Source: Burkholderia sp. Bp9142
GTDB taxonomy: Bacteria; Pseudomonadota; Gammaproteobacteria; Burkholderiales; Burkholderiaceae
NCBI RefSeq assembly: GCF_003853415.1
Contig: NZ_QTPP01000029.1
Coordinates: 39,184 to 103,183, forward strand
Length of the DNA stretch: 64,000 nt
Direction of reading: 5' to 3'
This document shows, one piece after another, positions 17,700 to 26,806 of this stretch (within the stretch, counting starts at the first letter, position 1; each line of letters starts with the position of its first letter). The notes below the pieces were generated by a model. It saw nothing but the letters and a program-made list of their open reading frames with translations. It was not told the DNA's origin and did not search any database. A program made the position numbers and the translations under genes.

Positions 17700-18113
17700 T
17701 CATGCGGTTCGCGTCGCGGCGCGCGGTGCGCCGATTGCGAATGCGCCGCCGCCCAGCAGCGCCTGCACGGCCAGCGTGACGGCCCAGAACGCCGGATATT
17801 CCCAGCCGCCGTGCGGCGACGCGAAGCCCCAGCCGTTCGGCAGATGCGCGGACACTGCGCCGAGCATGAACGGCAGCAGCACGAGCGCGGCGATGCGCAC
17901 GCGGAAGCCCGTGAGCAGCGCGAGGCCGCCGGCCAGTTCGACGAAGGCCGTCAGGTACGCGAGCCAGCCGGGCAGGCCGATCGACGCGAAGAACTGGGCG
18001 GTGCCGGGCAGCGTGAAGACGAACACCTTCTGCGCGACGTGCGCGAGGTACAGCACGCCGAGTGCGACGCGCAGCAGCGTCGCGCCGAGATCGTTCAGGC
18101 GATGGGGGTTCAT
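17700..18113 (-). CDS. DoxX-family membrane protein
   Basis: 137 residues with four predicted membrane helices (about 10-28, 45-65, 70-92 and 105-128) and the DoxX signature LAHVAQKVFVFTLPGTAQFFASIGLP. DoxX proteins are small inner-membrane proteins linked loosely to redox or thiol stress; the exact role is unknown. ATG at 18113 with AAGGAA upstream. No partner is obvious: ParA follows after 127 bases on the same strand. Confidence 0.9.
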   Translation of the reverse strand: MNPHRLNDLGATLLRVALGVLYLAHVAQKVFVFTLPGTAQFFASIGLPGWLAYLTAFVELAGGLALLTGFRVRIAALVLLPFMLGAVSAHLPNGWGFASPHGGWEYPAFWAVTLAVQALLGGGAFAIGAPRAATRTA

Positions 18114-18226
18114 GGCGAATTCCTTCGTGAGTGGATGAGAATGGACCGCACTCTATTCGAATCGATTCGGCCAATAAACACGCGAACAGGCTTTAACTGA
18201 TTCCCAACAAGAACGAATCGGGTCGT

Positions 18227-18254
18227 AAAAAAGGGGCATGACCGATCATGCCCC
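18227..18254 (-). terminator. Intrinsic terminator of the cobQ-side minus-strand transcript
   Basis: GGGGCATGA pairs with TCATGCCCC (9 bp, 4-base loop CCGA). Six A on the low-coordinate side become the T-tract of the minus strand. It lies 24 bases after the stop of the 46-residue gene. Confidence 0.9.
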
Positions 18255-18277
18255 GATACCCGTACCCGATACGAACC

Positions 18278-18418
18278 TCAGCCGCCGCTCTTGCCTTGTG
18301 CGGCGTCGCCCGAGCCGGCCGGGCCGCCGCCCGGTGCGTACGAGTCGCACGCGTGCGCGGCCGCCGACGCGCCCAGCAGCACCGCGAGCAGCACGCTCAA
18401 CCACCATCGAGCCTTCAT
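18278..18418 (-). CDS. 46-residue secreted peptide, function unknown
   Basis: A small gene between cobQ and its terminator. Residues 1-22 (MKARWWLSVLLAVLLGASAAAHA) are a clear signal peptide; the mature part is about 24 residues, glycine-rich with a single cysteine (CDSYAPGGG). A GAGCG stretch lies ahead of the ATG at 18418. I do not recognise a family. Its position suggests transcription with cobQ, but nothing ties it to cobalamin. Confidence 0.6.
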   Translation of the reverse strand: MKARWWLSVLLAVLLGASAAAHACDSYAPGGGPAGSGDAAQGKSGG

Positions 18419-18500
18419 CGTCGCGCTCCTTCGGGCGGACCTCCGCCCACCTGAGTTGTACGCGATCCGCCGCAAAATGCCAGACCGGCCGCGCCGCGCG

Positions 18501-20003
18501 TCAGCGGAACTCGGCGTAGAGCGCGCGCAGGTCGAGATGCGCGGCGAACGAATCGGCCAGCCGCTCCAGCGACGCCTCGCGCAGCGCCGGATAGTCGATG
18601 CGTTCCGCGCCGTCGAGCCCCGCCCACGCGAGCAGGGCCGCGCAGGCGTCGGGCGCGTCGAACAGCCCGTGCACGTAGGTCGCGAGGATCTGCCCGTCGG
18701 CCGACACCGCGCCGTCCGTGCGCGCGCCGCCCGGTGCGTCGCCCGCCGCCAGTTCCAGCGCGGGCGCCGCGAGCGCGGGCCCGCGCGTGTCGCCCATGTG
18801 GATCTCGTAGCCGTGCACGGCGGCCGCGCCGGGCAGTGCGAGATGCCCGGTCACGTTCTTCAGCGTCTTGTCCGGCTGCAGCGTCGTGTCGAAGTCGAGC
18901 AGCCCGAGCCCCGGCACGCTGCCGGGCGCGCCCTCGAGGCCGAACGGATCGTCCAGCGTGCGGCCGAGCATCTGCATCCCGCCGCAGATGCCGATCACCT
19001 TGCCGCCATAGCGCAGGTGCCGGCGGATCACCGCATCCCAGCCCGCGTCGCGCAGCCACGCGAGATCGCGCTGCACGCTCTTCGAGCCGGGCAGGATCAG
19101 CAGGTCGGCGTCCGGCACCGGGCCGCTCTTCCAGTACGTGAATTCGACCTGCGGATGCGCGCGCAGCGGATCGAAATCGGTGTGGTTGCTGATGCGCGGC
19201 AGCGCGGGCACCACCACGCGCAGCACGCCGCCGCTGCCGCGCGCGGCGGCGCTGCGCGCCTGCGACGGCAGCATGTCCTCGGCGTCGAGCAGCAGCCCGT
19301 GCAGGTACGGCAGCACGCCGAATACCGGCTTGCCCGTCTGCGCGCGCAGCCAGTCGAGGCCCGGCTCGAGCAGCTTGAGGTCGCCGCGAAAGCGGTTGAT
19401 GACGAAGCCGCGCACGCGCGCGCGCTCGCTGTCCGACAGGCACGCGAGCGTGCCGACCAGGTGCGCGAACACGCCGCCTCGGTCGATGTCGGCCACGAGC
19501 ACGACTGGGCAGTCCACGCGTTCGGCGAAGCCCATGTTCGCGATGTCGCCTTCGCGCAGGTTGATCTCGGCCGGGCTGCCCGCGCCTTCGACGAGCACCG
19601 TGTCGTAGCCGGCGCGCAGCCGCGCGTACGATTCGAGCACCGCGTCGAACGCGACCGGCTTGTAGTCGTGGTACGCACGCGCATCGAGGTTCATGCGCGC
19701 CTTGCCGTGAATGATCACCTGTGCGCCGCGATCGCTCGTCGGCTTCAGCAGCACCGGGTTGAAATCGGTATGGGGCGCCACGCCCGCGGCAAGCGCCTGC
19801 AGCGCCTGCGCGCGGCCGATCTCGCCGCCGTCGGCCGTCACCGCGCTGTTCAGCGCCATGTTCTGCGGCTTGAACGGCGCGACGCGCGCGCCCGCGCGGC
19901 GCGCAAGGCGGCACAGGCCCGCGACGAGCGTGCTCTTGCCGGCGTCGGACGTGGTGCCCTGGATCATCAGCGTGCCGCGCGGCTGCGGTTCGGGTGCGTT
20001 CAT
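18501..20003 (-). CDS. cobQ: Cobyric acid synthase
   Basis: Amidates four side chains of adenosylcobyrinic a,c-diamide using glutamine and ATP. 500 residues. The N-terminal ATP-binding domain starts with TTSDAGKST (17-25); a class I glutamine amidotransferase domain has its nucleophile at Cys340 in VIGICGGMQ and the catalytic His in TYVHGLF near the end. The ATG at 20003 was preferred over a TTG three codons upstream. It is divergent from cobU with only 75 bases between starts; a GATAAT box near 20036-20041 may be its -10 element. Confidence 0.96.
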   Translation of the reverse strand: MNAPEPQPRGTLMIQGTTSDAGKSTLVAGLCRLARRAGARVAPFKPQNMALNSAVTADGGEIGRAQALQALAAGVAPHTDFNPVLLKPTSDRGAQVIIHGKARMNLDARAYHDYKPVAFDAVLESYARLRAGYDTVLVEGAGSPAEINLREGDIANMGFAERVDCPVVLVADIDRGGVFAHLVGTLACLSDSERARVRGFVINRFRGDLKLLEPGLDWLRAQTGKPVFGVLPYLHGLLLDAEDMLPSQARSAAARGSGGVLRVVVPALPRISNHTDFDPLRAHPQVEFTYWKSGPVPDADLLILPGSKSVQRDLAWLRDAGWDAVIRRHLRYGGKVIGICGGMQMLGRTLDDPFGLEGAPGSVPGLGLLDFDTTLQPDKTLKNVTGHLALPGAAAVHGYEIHMGDTRGPALAAPALELAAGDAPGGARTDGAVSADGQILATYVHGLFDAPDACAALLAWAGLDGAERIDYPALREASLERLADSFAAHLDLRALYAEFR

Positions 20004-20078
20004 CGTATGCAAGGTCGTGGCGAGGCAAAGGCCGCATTATCGCCCGCGTGCGGCCGCCCGCGCCGTTACAATCACGCG

Positions 20079-20639
20079 ATGATTCCGCACGACCTCACCT
20101 TCGTCCTCGGCGGCGCGCGCTCGGGCAAGAGCGCGCACGCCGAGCGGCTCGCCGCCGACAGCGGCCGCCCCGTCACCTATATCGCGACCGCGACGGCGAC
20201 CGCCGCCGATGCCGAATTCGAACGGCGCATCGCGCATCACCGCGCGCGCCGGCCGGCCGACTGGGGCTTCGCCGACGCGAGCGTCGACCTCGCCGGCACG
20301 CTCGCGCGGCTCGACGATCCGCGCGCGTGCCTGCTCGTCGACTGCCTGACGCTGTGGCTCACGAACCTGCTGTGCCCGCTCGAGGGCGAACCGCTCGACG
20401 ATGCGCAGTACGCGGCGCAGGTCGAGCGGCTCGAGCACGCGTTGCGCGGCGCGCGCGCGCAGGTGATCGTCGTCAGCAACGAAATCGGGCTCGGCGTCGT
20501 GCCGCTCGGGTCGGTCACGCGCCGCTACGTCGACGAGCTCGGACGCCTGAACCAGCGCATCGCCGCGCTCGCGACGCGCGTGACGCTGCTGGTGGCCGGG
20601 CTGCCGCTCGAGCTCAAGGCGGGGGCGCCGTCATGCTGA
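20079..20639 (+). CDS. cobU: Adenosylcobinamide kinase / guanylyltransferase
   Basis: Bifunctional enzyme that phosphorylates adenosylcobinamide and adds GMP, giving adenosylcobinamide-GDP for CobS. 186 residues. The P-loop GGARSGKS is at 11-18 and the conserved TYIATA segment, with the RIAHHRARRP histidine region, follows. A TACAAT box at 20067-20072 would put the transcript start on or next to the ATG, and there is no Shine-Dalgarno sequence, so the mRNA may be leaderless. The stop overlaps cobD by seven bases. Confidence 0.95.
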   Translation: MIPHDLTFVLGGARSGKSAHAERLAADSGRPVTYIATATATAADAEFERRIAHHRARRPADWGFADASVDLAGTLARLDDPRACLLVDCLTLWLTNLLCPLEGEPLDDAQYAAQVERLEHALRGARAQVIVVSNEIGLGVVPLGSVTRRYVDELGRLNQRIAALATRVTLLVAGLPLELKAGAPSC

Positions 20640-21577
20640 TGCTGTCGCTGCCGGTCGTCGCGATGCTCGCGGTCGCGGCCGCGCTCGTCGATCGCATCGT
20701 CGGCGAACCGGCCGGCTGGCATCCGCTCGTCGCGTTCGGCCGGCTCGCCGCACGTATCGAAGGCGCACTGAACACGGGACGGCGCGGCCGCGCGGTCGGC
20801 GTCGCCGCGTGGGTCGCCGCGGTGGTGCCGCCGGTGGCCGTCGCCGCGTGGCTCGCGGCCGTGCTGCCCTGGCCGCTCGCGGCCGCGCTGCACGTCGCGC
20901 TGCTGTGGTTCGCACTCGGCGCGAAGAGCCTTGCCGACCACGTCGCGCCGATCGCCGCCGCGCTGCTGCGGCACGACCTCGACGCCGCACGCACGCTGAC
21001 CGCGCGGATCGTATCGCGCGACACGAGCGAAGCCGACGAAGGCGCGCTGTCGCGCGCGGCCGTCGAATCGGCGCTCGAGAACGGCAACGATGCGATCTTC
21101 GGCGCGCTCTTCTGGTTCGTCGTCGCCGGCGGCCCCGGCGCGCTGCTGTTCCGGCTCGCGAACACGCTCGACGCGATGTGGGGCTACCGCACGCCGCGCT
21201 TCCTGACCTTCGGCTGGGCCGCCGCACGCCTCGACGACGCGCTCAACTGGATTCCCGCGCGCCTCACCGCCACGAGCTACGCGCTGCTCGGCGACACGGC
21301 CGCCGCATGGCGCTGCTGGCGCACGCAGGCGCGCCACTGGGACAGCCCGAACGCGGGCCCCGTGATGGCCGCGGGCGCCGGCAGCCTGAACGTGCAGCTC
21401 GGCGGCCCGGCCGTCTATCACGGCGAAATCGAAGACCGTCCCGCGCTCGGCACCGGCGCACCCGCGACGGCCGTGCACGTCGTCGCCGCGCTGTCGCTCG
21501 TCACGCGCACGCTCGCGCTGTGGCTCGCGCTGCTCGTCGCGAGCGGCGCACTCATCCTCGCTACCCATCATGTCTGA
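20633..21577 (+). CDS. cobD: Adenosylcobinamide-phosphate synthase
   Basis: CobD/CbiB membrane protein that attaches aminopropanol or its phosphate to cobyric acid. 314 residues with several hydrophobic helices, the family motif DRIVGEPAGWHPL near the N-terminus and the segment ESALENGNDAIFGALFWF in the middle. The ATG at 20633 sits inside the end of cobU, and the stop overlaps cobC by eight bases, so translation of the three is coupled. Confidence 0.95.
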   Translation: MLMLSLPVVAMLAVAAALVDRIVGEPAGWHPLVAFGRLAARIEGALNTGRRGRAVGVAAWVAAVVPPVAVAAWLAAVLPWPLAAALHVALLWFALGAKSLADHVAPIAAALLRHDLDAARTLTARIVSRDTSEADEGALSRAAVESALENGNDAIFGALFWFVVAGGPGALLFRLANTLDAMWGYRTPRFLTFGWAAARLDDALNWIPARLTATSYALLGDTAAAWRCWRTQARHWDSPNAGPVMAAGAGSLNVQLGGPAVYHGEIEDRPALGTGAPATAVHVVAALSLVTRTLALWLALLVASGALILATHHV

Positions 21578-22589
21578 CGCACGCATCCCGCACGGCGGCA
21601 ACCTGCACGAAGCCGCGCGCCGCCACGGCATTCCGCACGACGCCTGGCTCGACCTGTCGACCGGCATCAACCCGGTCGGCTATCCGGTGCCGCCGGTCCC
21701 TGCCGATGCATGGCGCCGGCTGCCCGACGACGGCGACGCGCTCGCCGCGTGCGCGGCCGGCTACTATCACGCGCCCGATGCCGCGCACGTGCTGCCGGTC
21801 GCCGGCAGCCAGGCCGCGATCCGCGCGTTGCCCGCGCTGCTGCCGACCGGCGACGCCGGCGTCGCGGCGCTCGCGTATGGCGAATACGCGCCTGCCTTCG
21901 CGCGCCACGGCCATCGCGTCGTGCCGCTCGACATCGACGCTGACGTGCTGCCGGCAACGCTGCGCCACGTCATCGCCGGGAATCCGAATAATCCGACCGC
22001 CGAATGCGTGCCGGCCGAACGGCTGCTCGACTGGCACGCGCAGTTGTCGGCACGCGGCGGCACGCTGATCGTCGACGAGGCCTTCGCGGATACGGGCGCC
22101 ACGCCATCGCTCGCGCAGTACACCGATCGTCCGGGTCTCGTCGTGCTGCGCTCGGTCGGCAAGTTCTTCGGGCTCGCCGGCATTCGCGCGGGCTTCGTGC
22201 TCGCGCATCCCGACCTGATTGCCGCACTGCGCGACACGCTCGGCGCATGGACCGTCAGCGGCCCCGCGCGTCATGCGGTCGCCGCCGCGTTCGCCGATCG
22301 CGCATGGCAGGCTGCCGCGCGCGATCGGCTCGCGGCCGACGGCGCACGACTCGCCACGCTCTTGCGCACGCACGGCTTCGCGGTGCACGCGACACCGCTC
22401 TTCAGCTGGACCGACGACCCGCGCGCCGCCGCATTGCATGCGGCGCTCGCCGCGCGCGGAATCTGGACGCGGCACTTCGCTCGACCGTCGAGCGTACGGG
22501 TCGGCCTGCCGGGCAGCGAAGCCGAATGGCAGCGCGTTGCCGACGCGCTCGCGCAGTGCGTCCCGACGCTGCAACGGGCATCGGCATGA
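21570..22589 (+). CDS. cobC: Threonine-phosphate decarboxylase (CobC, PLP-dependent)
   Basis: Class I/II aminotransferase-fold enzyme that decarboxylates L-threonine phosphate to aminopropanol phosphate, the linker used by CobD. 339 residues. The PLP lysine is Lys198 in RSVGKFFGLAGIRAGF; NPNNPT at 138-143 and the PLP-binding VDEAF at 168-172 are intact. Called cobC in Pseudomonas nomenclature and CobD in Salmonella, so symbols are easily confused. The stop overlaps btuF as ATGA. Confidence 0.94.
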   Translation: MSDARIPHGGNLHEAARRHGIPHDAWLDLSTGINPVGYPVPPVPADAWRRLPDDGDALAACAAGYYHAPDAAHVLPVAGSQAAIRALPALLPTGDAGVAALAYGEYAPAFARHGHRVVPLDIDADVLPATLRHVIAGNPNNPTAECVPAERLLDWHAQLSARGGTLIVDEAFADTGATPSLAQYTDRPGLVVLRSVGKFFGLAGIRAGFVLAHPDLIAALRDTLGAWTVSGPARHAVAAAFADRAWQAAARDRLAADGARLATLLRTHGFAVHATPLFSWTDDPRAAALHAALAARGIWTRHFARPSSVRVGLPGSEAEWQRVADALAQCVPTLQRASA

Positions 22590-23503
22590 ACGTCCGCCTG
22601 TTCCGCCGGCTGCCGTTGCTCGCGACGCTGGTCGCGCTCGCGCACGCGCCTTTCGCTCACGCCGAGGTCACGACCCGCGACGATGCGGGCAATACCGTCA
22701 CGCTGCCCGCGCCCGCGCAACGCGTGATCAGTCTCGCACCGCATGCGACCGAGCTGGTCTACGCGGCCGGCGGCGGCGCGAAGCTGGTCGGCACCGTCAC
22801 GTACAGCGACTACCCGCCCGCCGCGCAGGCCGTGCCGCGCGTCGGCGACAACAAGGCGCTCGACCTCGAGCGGATCGCCGCGCTGAAGCCGGACCTGATC
22901 GTCGTCTGGCGGCACGGCAATGCCGAACGGCAGACCGATGCGCTGCGGGCACTGCACATCCCGCTGTTCTTCAGTGAACCCAAGCATCTCGACGACGTGG
23001 CGACGTCGCTGCGCCGGCTCGGCACGCTGCTCGGCACGGAACCGGTCGCCGACGCGGCCGCGGCATCGTTCGCGCGCGACATCGCGGCGCTGCGCGCGCG
23101 TTACGCGACGCGCCCGCCCGTCGCGATGTTCTTCCAGGTATGGGACCGGCCGCTGACGACGCTCAACGGCGCGCATCTGTTCAACGACGTCATCGCTCTA
23201 TGCGGCGGACGCAACGTGTTCGCCGCGCTGAAGCCGCTTGCGCCGACCGTCACCGACGAGGCCGTGCTCGCGGCCAATCCGGAAGCGATCGTGACAACGA
23301 GCGCCGGCGCGACGCGCTCGGACGCGCCGCTGCCGAGCCTCGCGCGCTGGCGTGCATGGCCCGCGCTGACGGCGGTGGCGCGCAACAACCTGTTCGCGAT
23401 CGACGGCGACCTGCTGACCCGTCCGTCGCCGCGGATCGCGCAAGGCGCGGCCGCGCTGTGCGAGGACCTCGACGCGGCGCGGGCGCGACGGCCGGCACGC
23501 TGA
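22586..23503 (+). CDS. btuF: Cobalamin ABC transporter periplasmic binding protein
   Basis: BtuF-like member of the helical-backbone metal and vitamin receptor family. 305 residues. A signal peptide ends at Ala26 (AHA before EVTT). ISLAPHATELVYAAGGG and ALKPDLIVVW are typical of the class. It delivers cobalamin or cobinamide to the BtuCD-type permease encoded on the other strand at 25994-27801. The ATG overlaps the cobC stop. It converges on the phosphatase gene, with 47 bases between the stops. Confidence 0.92.
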   Translation: MNVRLFRRLPLLATLVALAHAPFAHAEVTTRDDAGNTVTLPAPAQRVISLAPHATELVYAAGGGAKLVGTVTYSDYPPAAQAVPRVGDNKALDLERIAALKPDLIVVWRHGNAERQTDALRALHIPLFFSEPKHLDDVATSLRRLGTLLGTEPVADAAAASFARDIAALRARYATRPPVAMFFQVWDRPLTTLNGAHLFNDVIALCGGRNVFAALKPLAPTVTDEAVLAANPEAIVTTSAGATRSDAPLPSLARWRAWPALTAVARNNLFAIDGDLLTRPSPRIAQGAAALCEDLDAARARRPAR

Positions 23504-23550
23504 TTCCGGGCTTCGGCGCCCTTCCGCGCTTCGGGCGCGAACGCGATCGC

Positions 23551-24135
23551 CTACGCGTCCCAGTGGACGACTTCCCACGAGCGCGCGGCATCATCCATAC
23601 GCAGCCACACGACGCCGCCCGTCGGCACCGGTCGCGACAGCAGCGTATCGAGCGGCACGCGCAACGCGTGCGACGCGAGCGCGCGAATCACGCCTGCATG
23701 CGTGAGTGTCCATTGCGGCGCGTCGGTCCGCGCGACCGCGTCCGCAATCCGTGCGACACGCGCGGCGAACCGTGCGACGCTTTCGCCGCCGTGCGCGCAC
23801 GCATGCATCAGGTCGGCCGCCCACGCATCGAGCGCGGCGCGGTCGATATCGTCCCAGCGCTGCAGTTCCCACGCCCCGAAGTCCATTTCCTGCCAGCCCG
23901 CATCGCGCCGCAGCGGCACGCCGAACGCCTGCGCGAGCCGTTCGGCGACCGACGCGCAGCGCGTCAGCGGGCTCGTCCAGACCTGCGCCGGCAACGGCGC
24001 CCCGAGCGCCGCCAGATGCTCGCGCACGGCCCGCGCGCCCGCATCGGCCGATGCGGCGAGCGGCACGTCGCTGCGTCCGTAGCAAACGCCCGGCTCGATA
24101 TCGACGGCCGGATGGCGAATCAGGACGAGATCCAT
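23551..24135 (-). CDS. Histidine phosphatase, probable alpha-ribazole phosphatase
   Basis: 194-residue phosphoglycerate-mutase-like protein. The catalytic LIRHP is at 5-9 (RHP rather than the common RHG), the proton-donor segment reads WQEMDFGAWE, and the second histidine is in LTHAGVIRAL. Next to cobS this is best read as the alpha-ribazole-5'-phosphate phosphatase of the nucleotide loop branch (Salmonella CobC), a different protein from the PLP enzyme at 21570. The start overlaps the end of cobS by 16 bases. Confidence 0.88.
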   Translation of the reverse strand: MDLVLIRHPAVDIEPGVCYGRSDVPLAASADAGARAVREHLAALGAPLPAQVWTSPLTRCASVAERLAQAFGVPLRRDAGWQEMDFGAWELQRWDDIDRAALDAWAADLMHACAHGGESVARFAARVARIADAVARTDAPQWTLTHAGVIRALASHALRVPLDTLLSRPVPTGGVVWLRMDDAARSWEVVHWDA

Positions 24136-24896
24136 CCGAGCACCGAGAAGTAGATCGCCAGTTCGCCCAGTTGCTGCGCGAAGCCGAGACAGTCGCCGGT
24201 ATAACCGCCGATCCGCTTCACGAAATAGCGGGCGACCGAGGCACGCACGAGCACGAGCGCGACGAAGGCCGCGGCGCCCGCGCGCCAGTCCGGCCAGAAC
24301 AGCCACGGCAGCCCGAATGCGGCCGCGACCCAGGCCGAGCGCGCGCCCATGCGCTGCGCGACCGGCTTCGCCTTGCCCTCCGGCCGGACGTAGTCGAGCG
24401 ACATCAGCAGGCTCACGGCCGCCGCGCGGCTTGCCGCGTGCGCGGCGATCATCGTCCACGCGGCGCGCAGCGGCGGCATGGCCGCGAGCGCCTGCCATTT
24501 CAGGCCGAGCGCGATCACGAGCGCGACCGCGCCGAACGTGCCGATTCGCGAGTCGTGCATGATGCGCAGCACGTCGTCGCGCGTATAGCCGCCGCCGAAC
24601 GCATCGCAACTGTCGGCCAGGCCATCCTCGTGAAACGCGCCGGTGGCGAGCAGCGTCGCGGCCATCGACAGCCCGACCGCGATCGACGCGGGCAGCAGCC
24701 GCAGCGCCGCGAGATAGACGAGCGCGCCCCACGCGCCAACACATGCGCCGACCAGCGGAAAGTAACGCGCGGCCTGGTCGAGATCGCCGGCCGCGTAGCC
24801 GATCGCACGCGGCACCGGCACGCGGGTGAAATAGCCGAGCGCGACGAAGAAGTAGCGCAGTTCGGCGCGTACGCCGCGAGCACGCTCAGGCGTCAC
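24120..24896 (-). CDS. cobS: Adenosylcobinamide-GDP ribazoletransferase (cobalamin synthase)
   Basis: Membrane enzyme joining adenosylcobinamide-GDP and alpha-ribazole (phosphate) to give adenosylcobalamin (phosphate). 258 residues with multiple hydrophobic helices. The conserved ATGAFHEDGLADSCDAFGGG segment near 85-104 holds the acidic metal site, and KRIGGYTGDCLG lies near the C-terminus. The start is GTG at 24896, inside the 3' end of cobT. Called cobV in some genomes. Confidence 0.95.
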   Translation of the reverse strand: MTPERARGVRAELRYFFVALGYFTRVPVPRAIGYAAGDLDQAARYFPLVGACVGAWGALVYLAALRLLPASIAVGLSMAATLLATGAFHEDGLADSCDAFGGGYTRDDVLRIMHDSRIGTFGAVALVIALGLKWQALAAMPPLRAAWTMIAAHAASRAAAVSLLMSLDYVRPEGKAKPVAQRMGARSAWVAAAFGLPWLFWPDWRAGAAAFVALVLVRASVARYFVKRIGGYTGDCLGFAQQLGELAIYFSVLGWISS

Positions 24897-25941
24897 GATC
24901 GTCGACGCCCGCGGATTCGAAGCTCGCCATCTCGGTGAGGAACGCGGCCGCCGCCCGCACCAGCGGCAGCGCGAGCGCGGCGCCCGTGCCTTCGCCGAGC
25001 CGCAGGTCCAGCGCGAGCAGCGGCTTCGCGCCGAAATGCTCGAGCATGCGCCGGTGGCCGGCCTCGTGCGACGTATGCGAGAACACGCAGTAGTCGCGCA
25101 CGCCGGGCGCGATGCGCTCGGCGACGAGCAGCGCGGCCGTCGCGATGAAGCCGTCGACGAGGATCGTCATTCGCTCGCTCGCGGCCGCGAGATACGCGCC
25201 CGTCATCATCGCGATCTCGAAGCCGCCGAACGTCGCGAGCACGTCGAGCGGCGCGATCGCATGCGAATGCCGGACGAGCGCGCGGCCGAGCACCGCGCGC
25301 TTGTGCGCGAGCCCCTGGTCGTCGAGGCCCGTGCCGCGCCCGACGCACGCGTCGATCGGCACGTCGAGCAGACGGCTCATCAGGCACGCGGCCGACGACG
25401 TGTTCGCGATCCCCATTTCGCCGAAGCCGATCACGTTCGTGCCGAGCGATGCATGAAGGCGCACGCGCGCCGCGCCGGCGGCGAGCGCCGTCCTCGCCTC
25501 GTCGTGCGTCATCGCGGGTTCGACCGCGAAGTTGCGCGTGCCGCGCGCGACCGGCAGCGACACGAGCCGGTCGGACACCGGCAGCGGCGACGCGACGCCC
25601 GCATCGACGATCTCGAGCACGCTCTGCGCGACGCCCGAGAACGCATTGATCGCCGCGCCGCCGGCCAGGAAGTTCGCGACCATCTGCGCGGTGACCGCCT
25701 GCGGATACGGGCTCACGCCCTCGGCCGCGATCCCGTGGTCGCCGGCGAACACGATCGTCACGGGACGCTGCACGTGCGGCCGCTCGGTGCGCTGGATCAG
25801 GCCGATCTGCAACGCGATCGCCTCGAGCTGGCCGAGACTGCCGGGCGGCTTGGTCTTGTGATCGATCACATGCTGCAGGCGCTTGCGCAGCGTGTCGTCG
25901 AGCGGCGCGATCGCGGGCGGGAAGTCGGTCGGTTTCGTCAT
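24886..25941 (-). CDS. cobT: Nicotinate-nucleotide-dimethylbenzimidazole phosphoribosyltransferase
   Basis: Makes alpha-ribazole 5'-phosphate from nicotinate mononucleotide and 5,6-dimethylbenzimidazole, the lower-ligand step. 351 residues. The N-terminal KPPGSLGQLE, the GDHG motif (VFAGDHGIAAEG) and the C-terminal LRLGEGTGAALAL with the catalytic glutamate are all present. The ATG is at 25941, 52 bases after btuD. Confidence 0.97.
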   Translation of the reverse strand: MTKPTDFPPAIAPLDDTLRKRLQHVIDHKTKPPGSLGQLEAIALQIGLIQRTERPHVQRPVTIVFAGDHGIAAEGVSPYPQAVTAQMVANFLAGGAAINAFSGVAQSVLEIVDAGVASPLPVSDRLVSLPVARGTRNFAVEPAMTHDEARTALAAGAARVRLHASLGTNVIGFGEMGIANTSSAACLMSRLLDVPIDACVGRGTGLDDQGLAHKRAVLGRALVRHSHAIAPLDVLATFGGFEIAMMTGAYLAAASERMTILVDGFIATAALLVAERIAPGVRDYCVFSHTSHEAGHRRMLEHFGAKPLLALDLRLGEGTGAALALPLVRAAAAFLTEMASFESAGVDDRDA

Positions 25942-25993
25942 CGGAAGATTGCCTCGCTGGCGCGGCCGGTGCCGCGCATCGAAAGAAGAAGGT

Positions 25994-26806
25994 TCATCGT
26001 CGCTCGGGCCACGCGGGCAGCAGCGCGTCGCGGCCGTTCTCGCGGATCAGCACGAGCGGGTAGCCGAACGCGTCGCTCGCGCGCGCCGGCGTCAGCACGT
26101 CGTGCACGGGGCCCGCCCACGCATGGCCGCGGCCATCGAGCAACAGCGCGTGCGTCGCGAAACGCCGCGCGAGATTCAGGTCGTGGCACGAGAACAGCAC
26201 CGTGCGCGGGCCCGCGTCGAGCCATGCGCCCAGCGCGGTCAGGCCGTCGACCTGGTGATGCAGGTCGAGATGGGCGAGCGGCTCGTCGAGCAGCATCAGC
26301 GGCGCGTCCTGGCACAGCGTCGCGGCCAGCGCGACGCGCTGCCGCTCGCCGCCCGACAGCGACAGCACGTCGCGCGACGCGAGCGCGGCCAGCCCGAACG
26401 TCGCGAGCGCGTCACGCGCGGCCGCGCGGTCGCCGTCGCGCTCCCAGCCCCAGCCGCCGAGATACGGAAAGCGGTTGAGCAGAACCGTGTCGAATACCGT
26501 CGCGCTGAACGCGTCGTGCAATTGTTGCGGCATCAGCGCGCGGCGCCGTGCGAGCTGTTCGGGCGGCCATGCGGCGAGCGGCCGGCCGTCGATCTCGACC
26601 TGGCCGCCGGCCGGCCGCTGCAAACCCGCGAGCGTCGCGAGCAGCGTCGTCTTGCCTGCGCCGTTCGGTCCCGCGACGCACCAGATCTCGCCAGGCCGGA
26701 ACGCCTGCGTGAAGCCGTCGAGCAGCGTCCGTTCGCCGGCCTTCAGTGTCAGGTCGAGCGCCGCGCAGGTCATGTCGCCGGCGGCATGCGGTGCGGCGTG
26801 GGTCAT
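25994..26806 (-). CDS. btuD: Cobalamin ABC transporter ATP-binding protein
   Basis: FecE/BtuD-type ATPase, 270 residues. Walker A GPNGAGKTT near 46-54, the signature LSGGERQRVALA and Walker B LMLLDEPLAHLD are complete. It powers the permease encoded just upstream, whose stop it overlaps as ATGA. Between a cobalamin riboswitch and cobT, the substrate is almost certainly a corrinoid. Confidence 0.92.
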   Translation of the reverse strand: MTHAAPHAAGDMTCAALDLTLKAGERTLLDGFTQAFRPGEIWCVAGPNGAGKTTLLATLAGLQRPAGGQVEIDGRPLAAWPPEQLARRRALMPQQLHDAFSATVFDTVLLNRFPYLGGWGWERDGDRAAARDALATFGLAALASRDVLSLSGGERQRVALAATLCQDAPLMLLDEPLAHLDLHHQVDGLTALGAWLDAGPRTVLFSCHDLNLARRFATHALLLDGRGHAWAGPVHDVLTPARASDAFGYPLVLIRENGRDALLPAWPERR

